DNA from: Streptomyces aurantiacus | Lineage (GTDB): Bacteria; Actinomycetota; Actinomycetes; Streptomycetales; Streptomycetaceae | Direction of reading: 5' to 3' | Assembly (NCBI RefSeq): GCF_001418335.1 | Contig: NZ_LIPP01000003.1 | Span: 1 to 40,108 of the forward strand | DNA length: 40,108 bases | Shown here: in pieces, positions 1-8,365 of the stretch | Numbering within the stretch: position 1 is the stretch's first letter | Layout of the letters: every line of letters starts with the position of its first letter | Notes under the pieces: generated by a model | Told to the model about the DNA's origin: nothing | Databases searched by the model: none | Seen by the model: only the letters and a program-made list of their open reading frames with translations | Program-made: the position numbers and the translations under genes

Positions 1-12
1 GCCGCGGGGTGC

Positions 13-454
<442 letters not shown>

Positions 455-455
<1 letters not shown>

Positions 456-820
456 TACGCGGTTACCTCCACGCCGTGGATCCGGCGGGGCCCGATATCG
501 ACGCCGTGGGTGGCCAGCCAGAGGGCGCGGCGGCGTCGGCGTTGCCGCTGCCTTTCGTGCCGCCACTCGTCGAGGGAGAGGACGTACGGGCGTACCAGCG
601 CGGAGTCCTCGCCGCGGAGGCGGGTGCAGCGAGGGTGAGGCGACCGGCGGCGGACGGGTACGCATTCGCGCGTGGGCACGTGGGGTACCTCGGGAGGGCT
701 GCCGGCAGGGCGTGGGTTCGCGCGGTGCCGGCCGCGCGGGGGCAGCAGCAGTCTCAGCAACTGCGTGCAGAGGAGGGCGATACAGTGCGGCACGTCTACC
801 TGCTTTCTCAGGTGGGCCAT
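455..820 (-). CDS. Hypothetical protein, basic, divergent to XRE regulator
   Basis: This 121-aa protein starts MAHLRKQVDVPH and ends HGVDIGPRRIHGVEVTA. It has a leucine-rich N-terminal stretch (IALLCTQLLRLLLPPRGRHR), a Cys/Arg/Pro-rich middle with PVRRRSPHPRCTRLRGEDS, and an Arg-rich helix (ERQRQRRRRRALWLATHG). I do not recognise a named domain. Its composition and its one-base stop/start overlap with the next gene (TAATG at 457-453) argue that it is real and forms a two-gene unit. It is transcribed away from the XRE regulator, which suggests it may be a target of that regulator; this is inference. The start is uncertain, because only a G-rich stretch precedes the ATG at 820. Confidence 0.6.
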
Positions 821-904
821 GCCCCCGGGCCGTTCGCGCGGTCGCGGGGGTCATTTGTGTATCGATCCTGTCGTGGACTTCGGCACGAACCCATCCCAAG
901 TGCC

Positions 905-921
905 TATAGGGACGTCCTATA
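905..921. promoter_or_regulatory. Palindrome overlapping the XRE gene promoter
   Basis: The 8-bp palindrome GGACGTCC (910-917) is flanked on both sides by TATA (905-908 and 918-921), with one extra G on the left arm. It overlaps a -10-like TATATT at 918-923, six bases before the ATG at 930. Together this looks like an operator on a leaderless promoter. Autoregulation by the XRE protein is inferred. Confidence 0.5.
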
Positions 922-929
922 TTGGAGGC

Positions 930-2177
930 ATGGGGGATTTTGATACGAACCTGTGGTCGCACCCTCGGCTCATGGCGGCAGCAACCGGGGAGGACTGGGG
1001 CACCGTCTTCCGGACGTACCGACAACTCGCAGGCATCAGTCAGATGAAACTCGGTGAGCGAGTAGGACTTGTCCAGCCGGATGTCTCCGACAACGAGCGT
1101 GGCCGACGCCGGGTGACTTCAGTGGAGGTCCGGCAGCGCATCATTTCGGGGCTCGGGATTCCTCCCGGAATCGTGGCTGGAGCAGCGCTGTCGGACGCCT
1201 TGCCAGTTCCGGCCCTGGCGCTGACGAGCCCCGCTCCGGACGAGGACTTGCTGGCACGCGTGACAAACGCCATCGATGGCTGCCAGCGCGTGGACAAGGT
1301 GACGCTCGACTGGCTGGACCGGCTCCTTGCCGAGCACCGCAGGGCAGAGGACACCATCGGCTCCCGACCGCTTGTCGACGTCATGCGCCAGCAGCTCCGT
1401 ACCGTTGTCGATCTGTATGCAGGCGCACGAGGCCCCCTGGAGGAGCGCGTTGTCCGCCTCGCCTCCGAGCACGCTCAATTTCTTGCCTGGATGGCACAGG
1501 ACCAGGGCCAGTCAGCCGCCGCACTCGCGTGGTACGACCGATCCCACGAGTGGGCGTTGGAGGCAGGAGACGCCGACATGGCGGCGACGACGCTCAGCAT
1601 GAAGGCGCACATGGCGTGGTCAGGTGGCCGGGGTGCGCGGTGTGTTCGACTTGCCGAAGCTGCTCGCTGGTCCGCTCCGGGCGCGTCGCTGGGCGTACAG
1701 GGCATGGCCGCGCAGATGGAAGCCCGAGGCCATGCGCTCAATCAGAACGGCGACCAGGCGCACCGCCTACTGGACGAGGCACAGGAACTGATTGTTCGCG
1801 CCGCCCAGCATCCCGAGGACGAGCCTCCGTGGATGTACTTCTACGACGAGACGTGGTTCACCTTGCAGCGAGGCATGGCCGCGCTGCATTTCCGCGACTG
1901 GCAGGGGGCCGCAGACCACATCGGGGCGGGGCTCGACGCGCTTCCGGAGACCTACCGACGTGACAGGGCGTGGTACCGCTCTTGTCTTGCGCATGCGCTG
2001 GCAGGAGGCGGGGAGTCCGAACGAGCGGTGGCCGTAGCGATGGAGACGATTCCGGATGCTTCTGCGATTGGGCGCCCGCACGCCTGGAACGAGCTGCACA
2101 CCACGGCTGCTGTACTGATGCGGCAAGGAGGAGCGGAGGGGCGTCAGCTGGTTGATGCTCTCCAGGCGAGCGATTGA
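930..2177 (+). CDS. XRE-family regulator with C-terminal TPR-like region
   Basis: This 415-aa protein has an N-terminal helix-turn-helix at about residues 27-79 (FRTYRQLAGISQMKLGERVG then QPDVSDNERGRR). The remaining roughly 300 residues are helical and rich in Ala-Trp repeats (FLAWMAQDQGQSAAALAWYD, WMYFYDETWFTLQRGMAALH), as in tetratricopeptide-type sensor domains. Streptomyces has many such regulators, commonly paired with small genes. I chose ATG 930: a -10-like TATATT ends at 923, so the mRNA would be leaderless, and GGAGG sits too close to act as a normal ribosome site. ATG 972 is an alternative. An in-frame extension back to 672 is rejected because it lacks protein-like composition. The ligand is unknown. 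Confidence 0.8.
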   Translation: MGDFDTNLWSHPRLMAAATGEDWGTVFRTYRQLAGISQMKLGERVGLVQPDVSDNERGRRRVTSVEVRQRIISGLGIPPGIVAGAALSDALPVPALALTSPAPDEDLLARVTNAIDGCQRVDKVTLDWLDRLLAEHRRAEDTIGSRPLVDVMRQQLRTVVDLYAGARGPLEERVVRLASEHAQFLAWMAQDQGQSAAALAWYDRSHEWALEAGDADMAATTLSMKAHMAWSGGRGARCVRLAEAARWSAPGASLGVQGMAAQMEARGHALNQNGDQAHRLLDEAQELIVRAAQHPEDEPPWMYFYDETWFTLQRGMAALHFRDWQGAADHIGAGLDALPETYRRDRAWYRSCLAHALAGGGESERAVAVAMETIPDASAIGRPHAWNELHTTAAVLMRQGGAEGRQLVDALQASD

Positions 2178-2271
2178 GTTGACTGTGGCAGCAGGCCCAC
2201 CCAACCTCTGTCACCACGAACCGTGCCGTCGGCAGGCGGCGTGTGATCTGCCCCTCGGCGACATCGGGAGG

Positions 2272-3540
2272 TCAGGCCGCCCGCTCAGACACGGGCTCCG
2301 ACGCCGGGACCTCCGGTCGCCCGGCGGAGGTCGCGTCCTCGTCCGGCGGCAGCTTCCGCATCAGCAGCCCGTACCCCAGACCCGCCACCGTGCCGACGAC
2401 CGCGCACAAACCCCACAGCCACTCGGCCCCGTACCGGTCGATCACGACACCGGACATCAGGGGTGCGACGAGGGCGGCGACGGACCAGGACATCGTGTAC
2501 ATGCCCTGGTACCGGCCGCGGCCGTGCGTGGGGGAGAGGCGTACGACGATGCTGGTCTGGGTCGGCGCGTTGACGATCTCGGCGAGGGTCCAGACGCAGA
2601 TCGTGAGCGCGAAGACGCCGACCGAGCCGGCGAACGCGGTGAGCCCGAACCCGTACCCGGCGAGGAGGGACGAGACGACGAGGAGCCTTCGTGGGTCCCG
2701 GTCCTGGATGAAACGGGTCACCGGCAGCTGGAGTACGACGATGAGGACGCCGTTGACCGCGATCACCAGGCCGTAGTCCGCGGGCGTGAACCCGGCCGCG
2801 CCCATCGCCACCGGCAGGCCCACGAACCCCTGCTGGAAGATCAGCGCGACGAGGAACGACAGCCCGACGACGCTCATGAACCGCCCGTCGCGCAGGACCG
2901 TCCGCAGCCCTACTTCGGGCTCGCCCGCCTCCTTGTGGACCTGCTCGGGCCGCGACTCGGGCAGCTTCACGAAGACGACGACCGCGCACAGCATCGTCAT
3001 CCCGGCCTCGATGAGGAAGCCGGCCAGGTAACTGACCTCCGCGATGAACCCGGCCGCCGTGGACGAGACGGCGAACCCCATGTTGATCGCCCAGTAGTTG
3101 AGCGAGAAGGCCCGGACACGGTCCTCCGGCTTCACGATGTCGGCCATCATCGCCTGCACGGCCGGGCGGGAGGCGTTGCTCGCCATGCCGACGAGGAACG
3201 CGACGCCCGCGATGGACACCGGGTCGTGCATGAAGCCGAGCAGCGCGACGGAGACGGCGGTGGACGACTGGGCGATGAGGAGCGTGGGCCGACGCCCTAG
3301 CCGGTCCGTCATCACGCCCGCGCCGAGCGAGGAGATCACTCCGCCGAGCCCGTGGAGCGAGGCGACGAGTCCGGCGTACGAGGCGGAGTAGCCGCGCTCC
3401 AGCGTGAGATACAGGGCCATGAAGGTGGCGACGAAGGCGCCGAGCCGGTTGACGAGCGTGCTGGTCCACAGCCACCAGAACTCGCGGGGGAGCCCCGAGA
3501 CGGTCTCGCGGGCGGCACGTTTCACGGACGTGAACGGCAT
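2272..3540 (-). CDS. MFS transporter (putative exporter)
   Basis: This 422-aa integral membrane protein has about 12 hydrophobic segments. The MFS motif A (GxxxDRxGRR) is visible as GAGVMTDRLGRRPTLL at residues 73-88, between TM2 and TM3. A loop rich in charged residues (PESRPEQVHKEAGEPEVG) separates the two six-helix halves. The length fits drug-efflux or MDR-type MFS proteins; the substrate cannot be read. The start is the ATG at 3540, preceded by GGGAG at a good distance. An upstream in-frame extension would translate a Tyr-Pro-Tyr-Pro repeat and is rejected. It converges on the XRE gene and no regulator is directly attached. Confidence 0.85.
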   Translation of the reverse strand: MPFTSVKRAARETVSGLPREFWWLWTSTLVNRLGAFVATFMALYLTLERGYSASYAGLVASLHGLGGVISSLGAGVMTDRLGRRPTLLIAQSSTAVSVALLGFMHDPVSIAGVAFLVGMASNASRPAVQAMMADIVKPEDRVRAFSLNYWAINMGFAVSSTAAGFIAEVSYLAGFLIEAGMTMLCAVVVFVKLPESRPEQVHKEAGEPEVGLRTVLRDGRFMSVVGLSFLVALIFQQGFVGLPVAMGAAGFTPADYGLVIAVNGVLIVVLQLPVTRFIQDRDPRRLLVVSSLLAGYGFGLTAFAGSVGVFALTICVWTLAEIVNAPTQTSIVVRLSPTHGRGRYQGMYTMSWSVAALVAPLMSGVVIDRYGAEWLWGLCAVVGTVAGLGYGLLMRKLPPDEDATSAGRPEVPASEPVSERAA

Positions 3541-3562
3541 CGGGACTCCCAGGCACAGGTGC

Positions 3563-3585
3563 AGGTACGGGTACGGGTACGGGTG
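3563..3585. repeat. GTACGG hexamer repeat upstream of MFS gene
   Basis: The unit GTACGG is repeated three times and followed by a GTGAGCGG variant. It lies in the 5' region of the MFS gene, where promoter elements are expected. Nearby at 3594-3620 the word (T/G)(C/G)(A/T)AAGCG occurs twice. The role is unknown. Confidence 0.55.
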
Positions 3586-3832
3586 AGCGGTTACACGCAA
3601 GCGACTGCATGTAAGCGTCTCTAGGTGCGAGCACAACTTACGAGAGCGGGACCGGAGGGGCCACTCAATTAACAGAAACGGTCAAGTGGCGGCGCTCCGG
3701 GGACGCTGGGGCTCGTATCCGGCTTGCCGGCGGCCGGGCGGCGGATCACTCAGCCGGGCCGGGGAGTGGGTGGACGAGCGAGCGGGAGGGCAGGCGAGCG
3801 GGCGATCGAGGGCTTCGATTACGCTCGGGGCC

Positions 3833-4594
3833 ATGGCCGACGCACCGTACAAGCTGATCCTCCTCCGCCACGGCGAGAGCGAATGGAACGCGAAGAACCT
3901 GTTCACCGGCTGGGTGGACGTCAACCTCAACGAGAAGGGCGAGAAGGAGGCAGTCCGCGGCGGTGAGCTGCTCAAGGACGCCGGCCTGCTGCCCGACGTC
4001 GTCCACACCTCCCTCCAGAAGCGCGCCATCCGCACCGCCCAGCTGTCGCTGGAGTCGGCGGACCGCCACTGGATCCCCGTACACCGCTCCTGGCGCCTGA
4101 ACGAGCGCCACTACGGCGCGCTGCAGGGCAAGGACAAGGCGCAGACCCTCGCGGAGTTCGGCGAGGAGCAGTTCATGCTGTGGCGCCGCTCGTACGACAC
4201 TCCGCCGCCCCCGCTGGAGGACGGCACGGAGTTCTCGCAGTCGGACGACCCGCGTTACGCGACGATCCCCCCGGAGCTCCGCCCGCGCACGGAGTGCCTC
4301 AAGGACGTCGTCGTACGCATGCTCCCGTACTGGTACGACGGCATCGTCCCGGACCTCCTGGCCGGCCGCACGGTCCTGGTCGCGGCCCACGGGAACTCGC
4401 TGCGCGCCCTCGTCAAGCACCTCGACGGCGTCTCGGACGCGGACATCGCGGGCCTGAACATCCCGACGGGCATCCCGCTCTCGTACGAACTCGACGCGTC
4501 CTTCAAGCCGGTGAACCCGGGCGGCACGTACTTGGACCCGGCTGCCGCGGCGGCGGCGATCGAGGCCGTGAAGAACCAGGGCAAGAAGAAGTAA
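3833..4594 (+). CDS. gpmA: 2,3-bisphosphoglycerate-dependent phosphoglycerate mutase
   Basis: This cytoplasmic glycolytic and gluconeogenic enzyme interconverts 3- and 2-phosphoglycerate through a phosphohistidine. The 253-aa length is typical of the dPGM family. The signature [10 protein letters not shown] carries the phosphorylated His13, GWVDVNL follows at 26-32, [10 protein letters not shown] at 91-100 carries the catalytic Glu, and the second histidine is His186 in [10 protein letters not shown]. The C-terminus ends in a Lys tail. I chose ATG 3833 because the family begins directly before the RHGES strand; the longer upstream frame is GC-rich non-protein. A -10-like TACGCT at 3820-3825 would put the transcript start at or very near the ATG, so it may be leaderless. 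Transcription ends at a strong hairpin just downstream. Confidence 0.96.
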   Translation: MADAPYKLILLRHGESEWNAKNLFTGWVDVNLNEKGEKEAVRGGELLKDAGLLPDVVHTSLQKRAIRTAQLSLESADRHWIPVHRSWRLNERHYGALQGKDKAQTLAEFGEEQFMLWRRSYDTPPPPLEDGTEFSQSDDPRYATIPPELRPRTECLKDVVVRMLPYWYDGIVPDLLAGRTVLVAAHGNSLRALVKHLDGVSDADIAGLNIPTGIPLSYELDASFKPVNPGGTYLDPAAAAAAIEAVKNQGKKK

Positions 4595-4604
4595 GCGGGC
4601 GCGA

Positions 4605-4647
4605 ACAAGCCCCCTACCTGCGGGTTTTCCGCTGGTAGGGGGCTTGT
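4605..4647 (+). terminator. Strong hairpin terminator after gpmA
   Basis: A perfect 14-bp stem (4605-4618 with 4634-4647) encloses a loop that itself can pair as GCGG/CCGC. T-rich sequence (TTGTTGTTG) follows. It begins 10 bases after the gpmA stop codon. Confidence 0.85.
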
Positions 4648-4699
4648 TGTTGTGTCTGGGCCGTCTCTGGGCTGTCAGGTGCGGGGACGGCTCCGGCCG

Positions 4700-4865
4700 G
4701 GCCGTGCCGAAGACGGCGGTTGCAGCCTTGCGGGTGCGCTTCTGGCTGGACGGCATCAGATGCGCGTACACACGCAGCGTCGAGCCCGTGGTCACCGGGG
4801 GTCTGTCGCGCTCCTGCACACAACTCAGCGCCCAGCACCACAGTTGGAAAGCGTGTTGGCGACAC
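4700..4865 (-). pseudogene. C-terminal remnant of a tyrosine-recombinase integrase
   Basis: On the minus strand, 4783-4709 encodes STLRVYAHLMPSSQKRTRKA then ATAVF. This matches the C-terminal end of actinobacterial phage/ICE integrases, with the nucleophilic tyrosine in the VYAHLMPS motif (codon at 4768-4766). Just upstream a different frame reads TVVLGAELCAGARQTPGDHG, which looks like the preceding helix out of frame. The rest of the integrase (Arg and His catalytic residues, N-terminus) is absent. This is a decayed fragment. Its frame runs on into the gpmA terminator with no clean stop. Confidence 0.6.
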
Positions 4866-4969
4866 CGAGTTTCAGCGCACGTCCTGATGTGGGAGCGTCA
4901 GGCATTGGGAGGAACCCGCTGTACGCCGGTGCAGGCCACCAGCGCGCTGCCCTCCTCATTGCCCGAGGG
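4866..4969. other. Gap with no recognisable gene
   Basis: Between the integrase remnant and the membrane-protein gene I see no coding potential or clear hairpin. It may be further decayed integrase sequence. Confidence 0.4.
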
Positions 4970-5542
4970 TCACCGCGCGTGCGCGACGAAGGTGCCTATC
5001 CCGCCCACGCTGCACGTCGGCACCTCCGGCACCAACCGGTCGGACACCGCGAAGGGCGCGTCGTCACCCTTCCTGAACTCGGCCACGATGAGCAGCGTCT
5101 CGCCGTCCCGGATCCGGTCCGGGTTGATGCGGGCCTTCCCGGGGTCGTTGTCGAAGTACGTCACCGGTTCGCGCTGGGAGGACCCGGGAACCATGGGCGG
5201 CTTACCGGTGGAACAGTCCTTGTCCCCCTTCAGGATGGCCGCCCGCACGCCCATCTTTCGCAGCTGCTTCTCAAGGCCGGGCATGCCGTCGCCGTGCTTC
5301 AGGTCCATGACCAGCGAGCCGTCACTCTCCTGGGCCACGGCGTATGCGGGCGAGCTGCCCGCGCCGCTCAGCGACGGCACGACCACCGCCGTCGCGACGG
5401 CGGCCGTCGCCACCGCGGCGATCGTGAGCGGGACGCGAAGACGCCGGGCCGGGGCCCGGGTGGCCTGAGCGGGGGCCGGGTGCGTGGCCATGGCCGACAG
5501 CTCCGCCGCCAGGCGCCGCTTGAATCCGGTGGGCGTGCTCAT
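4970..5542 (-). CDS. Membrane protein encoded with ECF sigma factor; putative anti-sigma partner
   Basis: This 190-aa protein has a basic cytoplasmic N-terminus (FKRRLAAELSAM), a single TM helix at about residues 36-58, and an extracytoplasmic domain beginning PAYAVAQESDGSLVMDL. Two Cys flank this domain (DKDCSTGK and PTCSVGG). Genes in this position next to SigE-like sigma factors in Streptomyces often encode such single-pass proteins. No HxxxCxxC zinc anti-sigma motif is seen, so an anti-sigma role rests only on context. Its ATG overlaps the sigma gene stop by 4 bp (ATGA), which indicates translational coupling. It could instead be a secreted effector whose expression needs the sigma factor. 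Confidence 0.8.
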   Translation of the reverse strand: MSTPTGFKRRLAAELSAMATHPAPAQATRAPARRLRVPLTIAAVATAAVATAVVVPSLSGAGSSPAYAVAQESDGSLVMDLKHGDGMPGLEKQLRKMGVRAAILKGDKDCSTGKPPMVPGSSQREPVTYFDNDPGKARINPDRIRDGETLLIVAEFRKGDDAPFAVSDRLVPEVPTCSVGGIGTFVAHAR

Positions 5543-6150
5543 GAGACAACCTCCAAGATGGGTTCTGTGTCTTTGCGGACGGACGGACGTTCGGCGCGCA
5601 GCGCACGCTTCGCGCGGAGCAGGCGGCTGCGCACCGTCGCCCGGTTGAGGCCGAGGACCTGGGCGGCCTCGCGCGGGGTGAGGCCGTCGACGGTCACCAG
5701 ATCGAGGACTTCGCGCAGCGGCTCGCTCAGCGCGCTGTGCCGCTGGGACAACTCGCGCGCGGCGCGTTGTGCGTCGATCCGCTCCTCCAGCGCGGCGATG
5801 TCCTCCTCGTCGAGCAGCCGGTGCCCGTTCAGCTGGGCCACCGCCTGTTGCTCGCGGGCGCTGCCGCGGTAGTGGGAGGCCAGGACGTTGCGAGCGATGC
5901 CGTACAGCCAGGCGTAGGGCGCCCCGCGCTTCGGGTCGTACTGGCCGGCGGCCTCCAACGCGGCGACGAAGACGTCGGCGGTGAGGTCGGCGGCCACCTG
6001 TGGGCAACTCGTGCGCCGGGTCACGAAGCCGAGGACCGCGTCGAAGTTCTCCTCGTAGAACGCCGAAAATCCGGCGGCGTCCGGCCGCGGCGGCGTGGCC
6101 CGGCGCGTGCGTCGTTCAGGCGCTGCGGGCCGTCCAGGTATTAAAGGCAC
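5539..6150 (-). CDS. ECF RNA polymerase sigma factor (SigE-like / sigma-70 family)
   Basis: This 203-aa sigma factor directs RNA polymerase to a small regulon. Region 2 spans about residues 30-96 (FYEENFDAVLGFVTRRTSC, ADLTADVFVAALEA, YAWLYGIARNVLASHYR). Region 4 spans about 141-186 (LSEPLREVLDLVTVDGLTPR, LGLNRATVRSRLLRAKRALR). The DGLTPREAAQVLGLNRATVR helix-turn-helix is of the type that often carries DGLSxxEIA. I chose GTG 6150 because GGAGG lies 5 bases upstream (6156-6160); GTG 6183 is in frame but lacks as good a site. The gene ends in a 4-bp overlap with the membrane-protein gene, which suggests sigma/partner co-expression. The inducing signal is unknown. Confidence 0.9.
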   Translation of the reverse strand: MPLIPGRPAAPERRTRRATPPRPDAAGFSAFYEENFDAVLGFVTRRTSCPQVAADLTADVFVAALEAAGQYDPKRGAPYAWLYGIARNVLASHYRGSAREQQAVAQLNGHRLLDEEDIAALEERIDAQRAARELSQRHSALSEPLREVLDLVTVDGLTPREAAQVLGLNRATVRSRLLRAKRALRAERPSVRKDTEPILEVVS

Positions 6151-6299
6151 CCATTCCTCCAAGGTGGTTGGCGGACCCTTCACCTGTTACTTGGCCGGGC
6201 AGCGGCAAACCGTTGCATCGGCTGCCCCGCGGGGTGTTCAGACGCTCCACCCGCGTCGCATCGCCGCACATACGCCGGGCCCGCCACCGGGGATGGAGG

Positions 6300-6475
6300 C
6301 CTGTGTGGCTACCTGGTCGACAATGGCATCGAGTGGCGGGCGATCGCTGAGATGCTCGGTGCTCAGGTGGCTCAGATCGCCAAGCTCGCCATCCCGAAGG
6401 CGCCTGCGGATCTTGTTCAGGGTGGGCGACTGGCATTCCTTGTGAACTGCCAGCAAGATCGTCATTGCGCATAGT
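6300..6475 (+). pseudogene. Possible tiny transposase fragment
   Basis: One plus-strand frame reads LCGYLVDNGIEWRAIAEM, resembling the N-terminal LxxxVDNGIxWRAMP motif of IS5-type transposases, then loses similarity before a stop at about 6475. Only around ten residues match and no inverted repeats are seen, so this could be chance. Confidence 0.2.
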
Positions 6476-6712
6476 CTTTGGCTTCCCCCACTTGACGGGC
6501 CGCGAAGACGAGCACAGCGACCACGCTCGACGCCCGCCCGGGGCGCCCCGCTGGTGCCGCACCGACAGCACCAGTTGCGGAGGCGTCAAGCGCAAGCGGC
6601 CGACCGTCAATCCGGGGGACGCGGGCGGGAAAGCACAGAGGACACGTCCCCGCGCACGGCAGAGTGGCTCCCCCAATACGTCGTACCAACGTCATACCAA
6701 GGGGGGCCACCG
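6476..6712. other. Intergenic region, no gene seen
   Basis: This is the upstream region of the TTG-started membrane-protein gene. Long open frames here have no protein-like composition. No clear promoter hexamers were found. Confidence 0.4.
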
Positions 6713-7396
6713 TTGACCACGCAGCCTTCATCTTCGTCCCGCGACGCGGCTTCGTCCGGCGACCAGACCGTGCCCGTCGGTGACCGAGAGGCGTCCGACC
6801 GTGCCGGCGAGACGGAGAGCGGAGCCTCCGGAGCGGAGAGTGGATCGGCGCGCCGGCGCCGGTTCGATCCGACTGTGGTGGTCGCTGTGATCACGGCTGC
6901 CGCGAGTGTCGCGGTTGCCGCCATCACCGTCGCTTCCCAGAGTGACGGCAGCGCCAGTGGGAGTGGTGGTGACGCGAAAGCGGTGGCCACGGCGCGGAAG
7001 GACCCGGTCAGGCCGCGCAGTGCGGACCCGTACGCACAGGGATGCGGCAAGGACTCCAAGCCCGTAGGAGGGCCTGCCCAGATTGATGGGCTCGGGACGG
7101 CCCGGGTCTATCGCTCCGAGATGTGTGCCACAGAGTGGGCCGCGCTCACCGCCGGGAAGGCGTCGGTGACCTTCTTCCTGGAGAAGCGGGGGCAGTCCAC
7201 AGCAGGGCAGCGGGTGTGGGGCACGGTCGACGGGGTCCGGCACACGGATCCGCCCAACGACCCGGTACCCGCCAACGCCGTCGACGCGTTGCACACCCCG
7301 ATGGTCCCCGCCACAGAGGACGTCATGGCCTGCGTGGCTACGAAGGGGTACACCCCGAGCTCCGACGGCGAGAAGGTTTGCACTGGCTATCAGTGA
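6713..7396 (+). CDS. Single-pass membrane protein with DUF2690-like extracellular domain
   Basis: This 227-aa protein has a Ser/Asp/Glu-rich N-terminus of about 45 residues, an RRRRF stop-transfer motif, one TM helix (VVVAVITAAASVAVAAITVA), and an extracellular domain with a DPYAQGCGKD motif and VYRSEMCATEWAAL. The spacing GC...C.xxWA resembles DUF2690, which is frequent in Streptomyces membrane proteins, often fused to XRE domains. No such HTH is present here. Four Cys in the outer domain could form two disulfides. The start is TTG at 6713, chosen because AAGGGGG lies about 6 bases upstream and protein-like composition starts there. Function unknown. Confidence 0.65.
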   Translation: MTTQPSSSSRDAASSGDQTVPVGDREASDRAGETESGASGAESGSARRRRFDPTVVVAVITAAASVAVAAITVASQSDGSASGSGGDAKAVATARKDPVRPRSADPYAQGCGKDSKPVGGPAQIDGLGTARVYRSEMCATEWAALTAGKASVTFFLEKRGQSTAGQRVWGTVDGVRHTDPPNDPVPANAVDALHTPMVPATEDVMACVATKGYTPSSDGEKVCTGYQ

Positions 7397-7417
7397 GATC
7401 GGTCCGCCCCGATCTCA
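7394..7417. terminator. Hairpin between convergent genes
   Basis: A perfect 9-bp stem, TGAGATCGG with CCGATCTCA, has a 6-base loop and includes the stop codon of the upstream gene. It can serve both convergent transcripts. Confidence 0.6.
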
Positions 7418-7450
7418 TGGCGGTGTCCTCTTCCCATTCTGGTGGAGCGA

Positions 7451-8353
7451 CTACGCGGTGCCCGTCAGGTGGGTTCGGGTGAATTGCCGGAACGTGGTGA
7501 TCAGGGGGTTGTGGTCGTTGGCGCGGGTGGCGAGTACCACCTCGCACGGGTCGATTCCCTTGAGGGGAATCGTGGCGAGGTCCGCGCGCAGTGTGCTGCG
7601 TCGGTCGCCTGCGGGCAGGATGCCGATGGCGTTGCCATTGGCGACCAGTTCGAGTTTGTCCTCGAAGCTGTCGTCGGGGCCGGGGCCGGGATCTGATTCC
7701 AGGGGTCGGGACATGCTCCAGATGGCGGCAGTGCTGTTGCAGGCCACGAACTTCTGCTCGCCGAGGTCGTCGAGGTCTTCGAGGGTGACGGACGGCGAGT
7801 CCGCCAAAGGGTGGGACGCGGGCACGACGAGTATCCGCGGTTCCTCGTAGAGCAGAGTCACGCGTAGGTGGTCCGTCGGGAACGGGAGGGGCCTGCGGGC
7901 CACCAGTGCGTCCACCCGGCGTTCCGGGAGGGCATGGGTGTCCTGCCAGCTCAGATGGCGGGTGCGTACCTGGGCGTCGGGGTGACGGCGGCGCAGCTCC
8001 CGTACCGCCGGGGTGACGACCAGGTCCTCGACGTATCCGATCGTGATCGCGCGGGCGGGTGCGGCGGCACGCGCGGCGAGCGTCGCCCGATGAGCCGCGT
8101 CAAGCAGGGCCTGCGCCTGCGGCAGGAACGCGTGGCCGGCCTCGGTGAGCCGGCTGCCCTGCGGCGTGCGATCGAACAGGCGCACGCCGAGCTGGTCCTC
8201 CAGGCGTTGGATCTGGCGACTGAGTGACGGCTGGGCCACGTGCAGTGCCGTGGCTGCCCGGCCGAAATTCAGGTGCTCCGCCACGGTCGCGAAGTACCGC
8301 ACCAGCCGCAGGTCGAGGTCGGGTCCGGTCGGGGACACGGGTGCGTCAGCCAT
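7451..8353 (-). CDS. LysR-family transcriptional regulator
   Basis: This 300-aa regulator has the winged HTH at residues 15-75 (RYFATVAEHLNFGRAATALH, VAQPSLSRQIQRLEDQLGVR, LFDRTPQGSRLTEAG). A LysR substrate-binding domain runs from about residue 95, with typical features such as ITIGYVED, LVVPASHPLA and GNAIGILPAG. The gene is divergent from an SDR oxidoreductase. A perfect 10-7-10 inverted repeat lies 13 bp before its start, so it probably regulates itself and the SDR. The ATG at 8353 opens a short linker before the HTH. The co-inducer cannot be inferred. Length and domain order are normal for the family. Confidence 0.93.
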   Translation of the reverse strand: MADAPVSPTGPDLDLRLVRYFATVAEHLNFGRAATALHVAQPSLSRQIQRLEDQLGVRLFDRTPQGSRLTEAGHAFLPQAQALLDAAHRATLAARAAAPARAITIGYVEDLVVTPAVRELRRRHPDAQVRTRHLSWQDTHALPERRVDALVARRPLPFPTDHLRVTLLYEEPRILVVPASHPLADSPSVTLEDLDDLGEQKFVACNSTAAIWSMSRPLESDPGPGPDDSFEDKLELVANGNAIGILPAGDRRSTLRADLATIPLKGIDPCEVVLATRANDHNPLITTFRQFTRTHLTGTA

Positions 8354-8365
8354 ACAGCGAGCCTA

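Noticed and set aside
672..929. In-frame N-terminal extension of the XRE regulator
   Set aside because: It lacks protein-like composition, spans the palindrome and the promoter, and is antisense to the divergent small gene.
2285..3634. Long second minus-strand frame over the MFS gene
   Set aside because: Arg/Pro/His-rich translation without hydrophobic segments; it is an offset frame of the MFS gene, common in high-GC DNA.
3746..4819. Minus-strand frame spanning gpmA and the integrase remnant
   Set aside because: It is antisense of gpmA for most of its length; only the 4709-4783 part matches a known protein end.
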